Source: Gammaproteobacteria bacterium
GTDB lineage: Bacteria > Pseudomonadota > Gammaproteobacteria > UBA9214
Assembly: GCA_029859555.1 (NCBI GenBank)
Contig: JAOUCV010000175.1
Coordinates: forward strand, 1 to 5,176
Length of the DNA stretch: 5,176 nucleotides
Direction: 5' to 3'
How positions within the stretch are numbered: position 1 is the stretch's first letter; the number at the start of each line of letters is the position of its first letter. Below are positions 5,149 through 5,176 of the stretch, in pieces. The notes under the pieces were generated by a model, which worked only from the letters and a program-made list of their open reading frames with translations, was not told where the DNA came from and did not search any database. The position numbers were made by a program, and so were the translations under genes.

Positions 5149-5176
5149 GCGTGTCTGATTACAGCTGAGTTAACCC

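Overview
The window reads as a chromosomal segment of a Gram-negative proteobacterium, most likely a gammaproteobacterium. This is an inference from Sec and lipoprotein signals, Shine-Dalgarno sites, a GacA/UvrY-like response regulator and a TtrS-like periplasmic sensor. No taxonomic marker gene is present, so the assignment is tentative.

Layout. (1) Bases 1-126, minus strand: the 5' end of a gene for a small lipoprotein, cut by the window edge. (2) Bases 127-832: a long intergenic region of about 700 bp with no convincing gene. It holds several inverted and direct repeats and a good sigma70-type promoter just ahead of the next gene. (3) Bases 833-3288, plus strand: a two-gene operon joined by an ATGA overlap. 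It encodes a membrane sensor kinase whose periplasmic part is a PhnD/TtrS-like solute-binding fold, followed by a NarL/GacA-type response regulator. (4) Bases 3289-3566: a 278 bp regulatory gap with a 33 bp dyad and a motif that recurs upstream of the kinase gene. (5) Bases 3567-5072, plus strand: a 501-residue exported protein related to molybdate-type (ModA-like) solute-binding proteins but much longer. It ends at a very strong intrinsic terminator and has no ABC permease or ATPase gene beside it within the window.

How they may work together. The kinase probably senses a periplasmic solute, or a solute-loaded protein, and phosphorylates the regulator. The nearest plausible target is the exported solute-binding protein. 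In support, the sequence AGGA(T/C)TTTCCCTATA followed by TTTC is found, in opposite orientations, upstream of both transcription units. The working model is a solute-binding protein serving as regulated output, or as co-receptor, of a two-component system whose own sensor domain is also a solute-binding fold. The ligand cannot be read from the sequence.

Other notable structure: a perfect 10 bp inverted repeat enclosing a 10 bp palindrome in the Pro/Gly-rich linker of the solute-binding protein gene, and a 23 bp inverted repeat upstream of the kinase promoter. All motif comparisons were made by eye.
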